Shown here piece by piece: positions 61,865 to 64,000 of a stretch of DNA of 64,000 nt. Below the pieces are notes generated by a model, which searched no databases, had not been told where the DNA came from, and saw only the letters and a program-made list of their open reading frames with translations. Location of the stretch: the NCBI RefSeq assembly GCF_900115815.1, contig NZ_FOXV01000012.1:1-64000 (forward strand). The letters are read 5' to 3'. The translations under genes were made by a program, and so were the position numbers. This DNA is from Roseivivax halotolerans. Its GTDB lineage: Bacteria > Pseudomonadota > Alphaproteobacteria > Rhodobacterales > Rhodobacteraceae. Every line of letters begins with the position of its first letter. The first letter of the stretch is position 1.

Positions 61865-62610
61865 GCCGTCCGCCAGCGGCGCACGCGCCGTTCCCAGGGT
61901 TGCAGGATCGCCCATTCCACGGCCAGCATGATCGCGATGAACGAGAGCGCGTAGACCAGCACCATCGTCACGTCGAAAAGCTGGAAATACATGTGGATCT
62001 TGAAGCCAATGCCCGACGAGCGGCCCAGAAACTCCACCACGAGGACAATCTTCCAGATCACCGCGACGCCCGATCGCGCCGCGCCAGCGATAAAGGGCGC
62101 AAGCTGGGGCAGGGTCACATGGGTGAGCCGCGTCCACCAGGACATCCGGTAGACCCGCGCCATCGCGTCAAGCTCGGGCGAGACCGCCCGTGCGCCTTCG
62201 CGTATGACCGTGGTGACATTCGGCACCTTGTTGAGCGTGACAGCGAGGATCGCCGCGGTCTCGTTGAGGCCGATCCAGAGATAGCACAGCACGATCAGAA
62301 CGAGCGCCGGCAGGTTCAGGAACACGACAAGCCAGGGATCGAGCCAACGGTTAAGCCGTTCTGACCGCCCCATCGCGAGACCGAGCGCCAGGCCCAGACC
62401 CATCGCCAGCAGAAAGGCCCAGGCGACGCGCACCAGCGTCTGACCGAGGTGGTAAAGCAGATCACCGGAGGCCAGTTCCCGCAGGAATGGCGCGATCAAT
62501 GCGCCCGGCTCCGGCAAGATCGTCGGATCGGCGGTCAGGAGCGCCGCCGCCCACCAGAACAGGATGAGGCCCGCGAGCGATATGCCGGTGACAACGCGGC
62601 TGTCGGTCAT
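61861..62610 (-). CDS. ABC transporter permease (NitT/TauT type)
   Basis: 249 residues, six helices, with a permease loop (EGARAVSPELDAMARVYRMSWWTRLTHVTLPQLAPFIAGAARSGVAVIW in the usual EAA position). The close gene order is binding protein, permease, ATPase, exported protein. The start MTDSRVV is 16 bases after the binding-protein stop. Confidence 0.89.
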   Translation of the reverse strand: MTDSRVVTGISLAGLILFWWAAALLTADPTILPEPGALIAPFLRELASGDLLYHLGQTLVRVAWAFLLAMGLGLALGLAMGRSERLNRWLDPWLVVFLNLPALVLIVLCYLWIGLNETAAILAVTLNKVPNVTTVIREGARAVSPELDAMARVYRMSWWTRLTHVTLPQLAPFIAGAARSGVAVIWKIVLVVEFLGRSSGIGFKIHMYFQLFDVTMVLVYALSFIAIMLAVEWAILQPWERRVRRWRTA

Positions 62611-62626
62611 CGGACCCGCCCCTATC

Positions 62627-63601
62627 TTACTCGACCTCGGCGAAGAGCCCGTCCGGCACGCTCGTTGCTTCGCCCACAAGCTCCGCACCGCCGAGATCGT
62701 TCATCAGCGCGAGAAACACGCTCGCGCCTTCGGGGTCGACAGGTCCGCGCTCGGGCGTGCCGGCCAGCCAATCGGCTTTCAGAAGCTCGAATTGCGCGTC
62801 CGTTGACGCGTTCATCATCGGGCGGATCGTCTCCCAGGCTGCGGGATCGCTGGCCAGAAGGTCCTTCGCATCGCGCGACGCGTCGTAGAAAGCCTGCGCC
62901 AGCCCGGGATTATCCTCAAGGAAGTCCGCCTTGAAATAATAGCCCAGGAGCGGCGTTTCGGGGTCGAGACCAAGCTCGGTCGCGGCGGTCTCGACCGAGA
63001 TGAGCTCGCGCATGCCGCCGGCCTTCATCTTCGCCAGGAAGTGCCAGAAGTTGATCGCGCCGGCATAATCGCCGCCGAGCCCGGATTTGAAGATGAGCGG
63101 CGGCGCGCCGTAGACCTGTTCGGTCTCCGCGGCGAGGTCGAGTCCGTATTCCTGCGACGCATAGGCCCTCAGGATCAGCCAGGACTTGTCGAGCGGGCCA
63201 CCGGCGATTCCGATGCTGCCCCCCGCGAGATCCTGAAGCGTCTCGGCGTTCGAGCCTTCCGGGACAACCAGGCTGCCCACGGCTTTCGAGTAGGGGACGA
63301 CGACGTAATCCTTGCCCGCCGCACGTTGCCGCGCGACCCAGATCCAGTCCGCCACGGCCATATCTGCCTCGGCGCCTTCCACCGCGACGCGGGTCGCGCC
63401 GTTATCGGCATAGCCCTGAACATCGAGGACGAAGCCATGCTTCTCGTCGAGGCCGTTCTCGGCGATCGTCGCGAGTTCCCAATTGACCGTGCCGATCTCG
63501 AGAACGGCTGCGCGGACGGTGGGCAGATCCTGAGCGAGGCTGGCCGATGCCGTAACGGTAACGGCCACCGCCGCCGCGAGGCGGGTGACGTGATAGATCA
63601 T
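62627..63601 (-). CDS. ABC transporter substrate-binding protein (NitT/TauT type)
   Basis: 324 residues with a signal peptide (ending ASLAQ). The mature part is a SsuA/TauA-like receptor: TVNWELATIAENGLDEKHGF, NGATRVAVEGAEADMAVADWIWVARQRAAGKDY, GGPLDKSWLILRAYASQEYGLDL and a C-terminal lobe. GGGAGG precedes the chosen ATG. It heads the four-gene operon. The ligand is unknown; the adjacent cytochrome c, read in the same direction, may hint at an oxidative periplasmic pathway, but that is only positional. Confidence 0.87.
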   Translation of the reverse strand: MIYHVTRLAAAVAVTVTASASLAQDLPTVRAAVLEIGTVNWELATIAENGLDEKHGFVLDVQGYADNGATRVAVEGAEADMAVADWIWVARQRAAGKDYVVVPYSKAVGSLVVPEGSNAETLQDLAGGSIGIAGGPLDKSWLILRAYASQEYGLDLAAETEQVYGAPPLIFKSGLGGDYAGAINFWHFLAKMKAGGMRELISVETAATELGLDPETPLLGYYFKADFLEDNPGLAQAFYDASRDAKDLLASDPAAWETIRPMMNASTDAQFELLKADWLAGTPERGPVDPEGASVFLALMNDLGGAELVGEATSVPDGLFAEVE

Positions 63602-63713
63602 GATGTTCCTCCCATTCCGACACTTAGCGCCGGTCTCCGCCACAGTGTGGCAGAGGGCGGGAGCCGTGGAACCGCTACTTTCGGGTGAGAGATCGGAGCG
63701 CCCATAAAGGAAA

Positions 63714-63741
63714 CGCCCGGCTGCCGAACGGCAACCGGGCG
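63714..63741 (-). terminator. Terminator after the cytochrome c gene
   Basis: CGCCCGG/CCGGGCG continues inward, past one mismatch, with TGCC/GGCA around a 4-base loop. On the minus strand it is followed by a T-rich stretch (GTTTCCTTTAT), as expected for an intrinsic terminator. It lies 24 bases after the cytochrome stop and separates that gene from the ABC operon. Confidence 0.75.
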
Positions 63742-63765
63742 CGAAAGACCTGACAGATCAGGCGC

Positions 63766-64000
63766 TTATTCGGAGGTCGTGCCATCCGCGTTGTATTGCG
63801 CGAGATAGGCGATCACATCGGCGCGCTCTTCTTCCTTGCGAAGACCGGCAAAGGACATCTTGGTGCCCGGAGCCCATTCGCGCGGGTTCTCGAGGAACGC
63901 GTTGAGGTTCTCGGGCGTCCAGACTTCGCCAGCTTCGCCCTTCTCCACCAGTGCATCTGAGTAATTGAAGTCCTCGAGCGCGGCGATCTCACGGCCGATG
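63766..64000 (-). CDS. c-type cytochrome, C-terminal part
   Basis: The gene enters from the right edge of the window, so the haem-binding CxxCH and signal peptide are not visible. The 78 residues seen are a class I cytochrome c C-terminus: the IGREIAALEDFNYSDAL segment, TPENLNAFLENPREWAPGTKM with the axial methionine, and the closing helix ERADVIAYLAQYN. A terminator follows. The probable role is periplasmic or membrane-anchored electron transfer. Confidence 0.88.
   Translation of the reverse strand, partial: IGREIAALEDFNYSDALVEKGEAGEVWTPENLNAFLENPREWAPGTKMSFAGLRKEEERADVIAYLAQYNADGTTSE

Overview
The window is GC-rich, densely coded DNA. Its gene content points to an alphaproteobacterium of the Rhodobacteraceae (roseobacter/Paracoccus-like): a fused PhaA-type Mrp antiporter operon, TRAP transport, a Rieske glycine-betaine demethylation operon, a Hint-domain protein, LpxR and PqiABC. 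This assignment is an inference from gene content; no rRNA or other phylogenetic marker is present. I found no tRNA, rRNA, CRISPR array or phage structural gene.

Layout. 1-6.6 kb is accessory: the 3' end of a glycerate 2-kinase, a VIT-family transporter, a decayed cytochrome c, and two inverted ~770-bp tyrosine-recombinase cassettes that bracket an AraC regulator and a divergent short-chain dehydrogenase. 5.7-8.7 kb holds a LysR regulator divergent from a two-gene amino-acid module (DSD1-like PLP enzyme plus ornithine-cyclodeaminase-like reductase). 9.0-10.8 kb is leuA behind a leucine-rich leader peptide. 10.9-16.2 kb holds a MetOD1-domain protein overlapping a diguanylate cyclase, a hydroxyacid dehydrogenase, an SH3 protein, a Hint protein and LpxR. 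16.3-22.4 kb is the phaA-C-D-E-F-G cation/proton antiporter operon. 22.7-25.0 kb is a periplasmic rhodanese, a YeeE-type transporter and a 56-residue exported peptide.

25.0-36.5 kb, all on the minus strand, is one large catabolic cluster: TRAP transporter (P, Q, M), IclR regulator, bifunctional hydratase/dehydrogenase, thiolase, two acyl-CoA dehydrogenases, hotdog thioesterase and CoA ligase. Its composition matches pimeloyl-CoA (medium-chain dicarboxylate) beta-oxidation operons. aroQ, rpe, gph and a second thiolase follow.

40.2-45.2 kb is the least explained part: a cytoplasmic-looking subtilase, a PAP2/vanadium-haloperoxidase-fold protein whose N-terminus is eleven Gly-Thr-His repeats, and a divergent SARP-like TPR regulator with three direct heptamers in the shared promoter region. 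This is the best candidate in the window for an undescribed system.

45.2-49.6 kb is glycine betaine catabolism (dgcA-gbcA-gbcB on the minus strand). Then come a Tat-exported transglutaminase-like protein, pqiA-pqiA-pqiB-pqiC, a ynjF-ynjB-ynjC-ynjD phosphatidyltransferase/ABC cluster, lrgA-lrgB, a NitT/TauT-type ABC operon with a small exported protein, and the 3' end of a c-type cytochrome.
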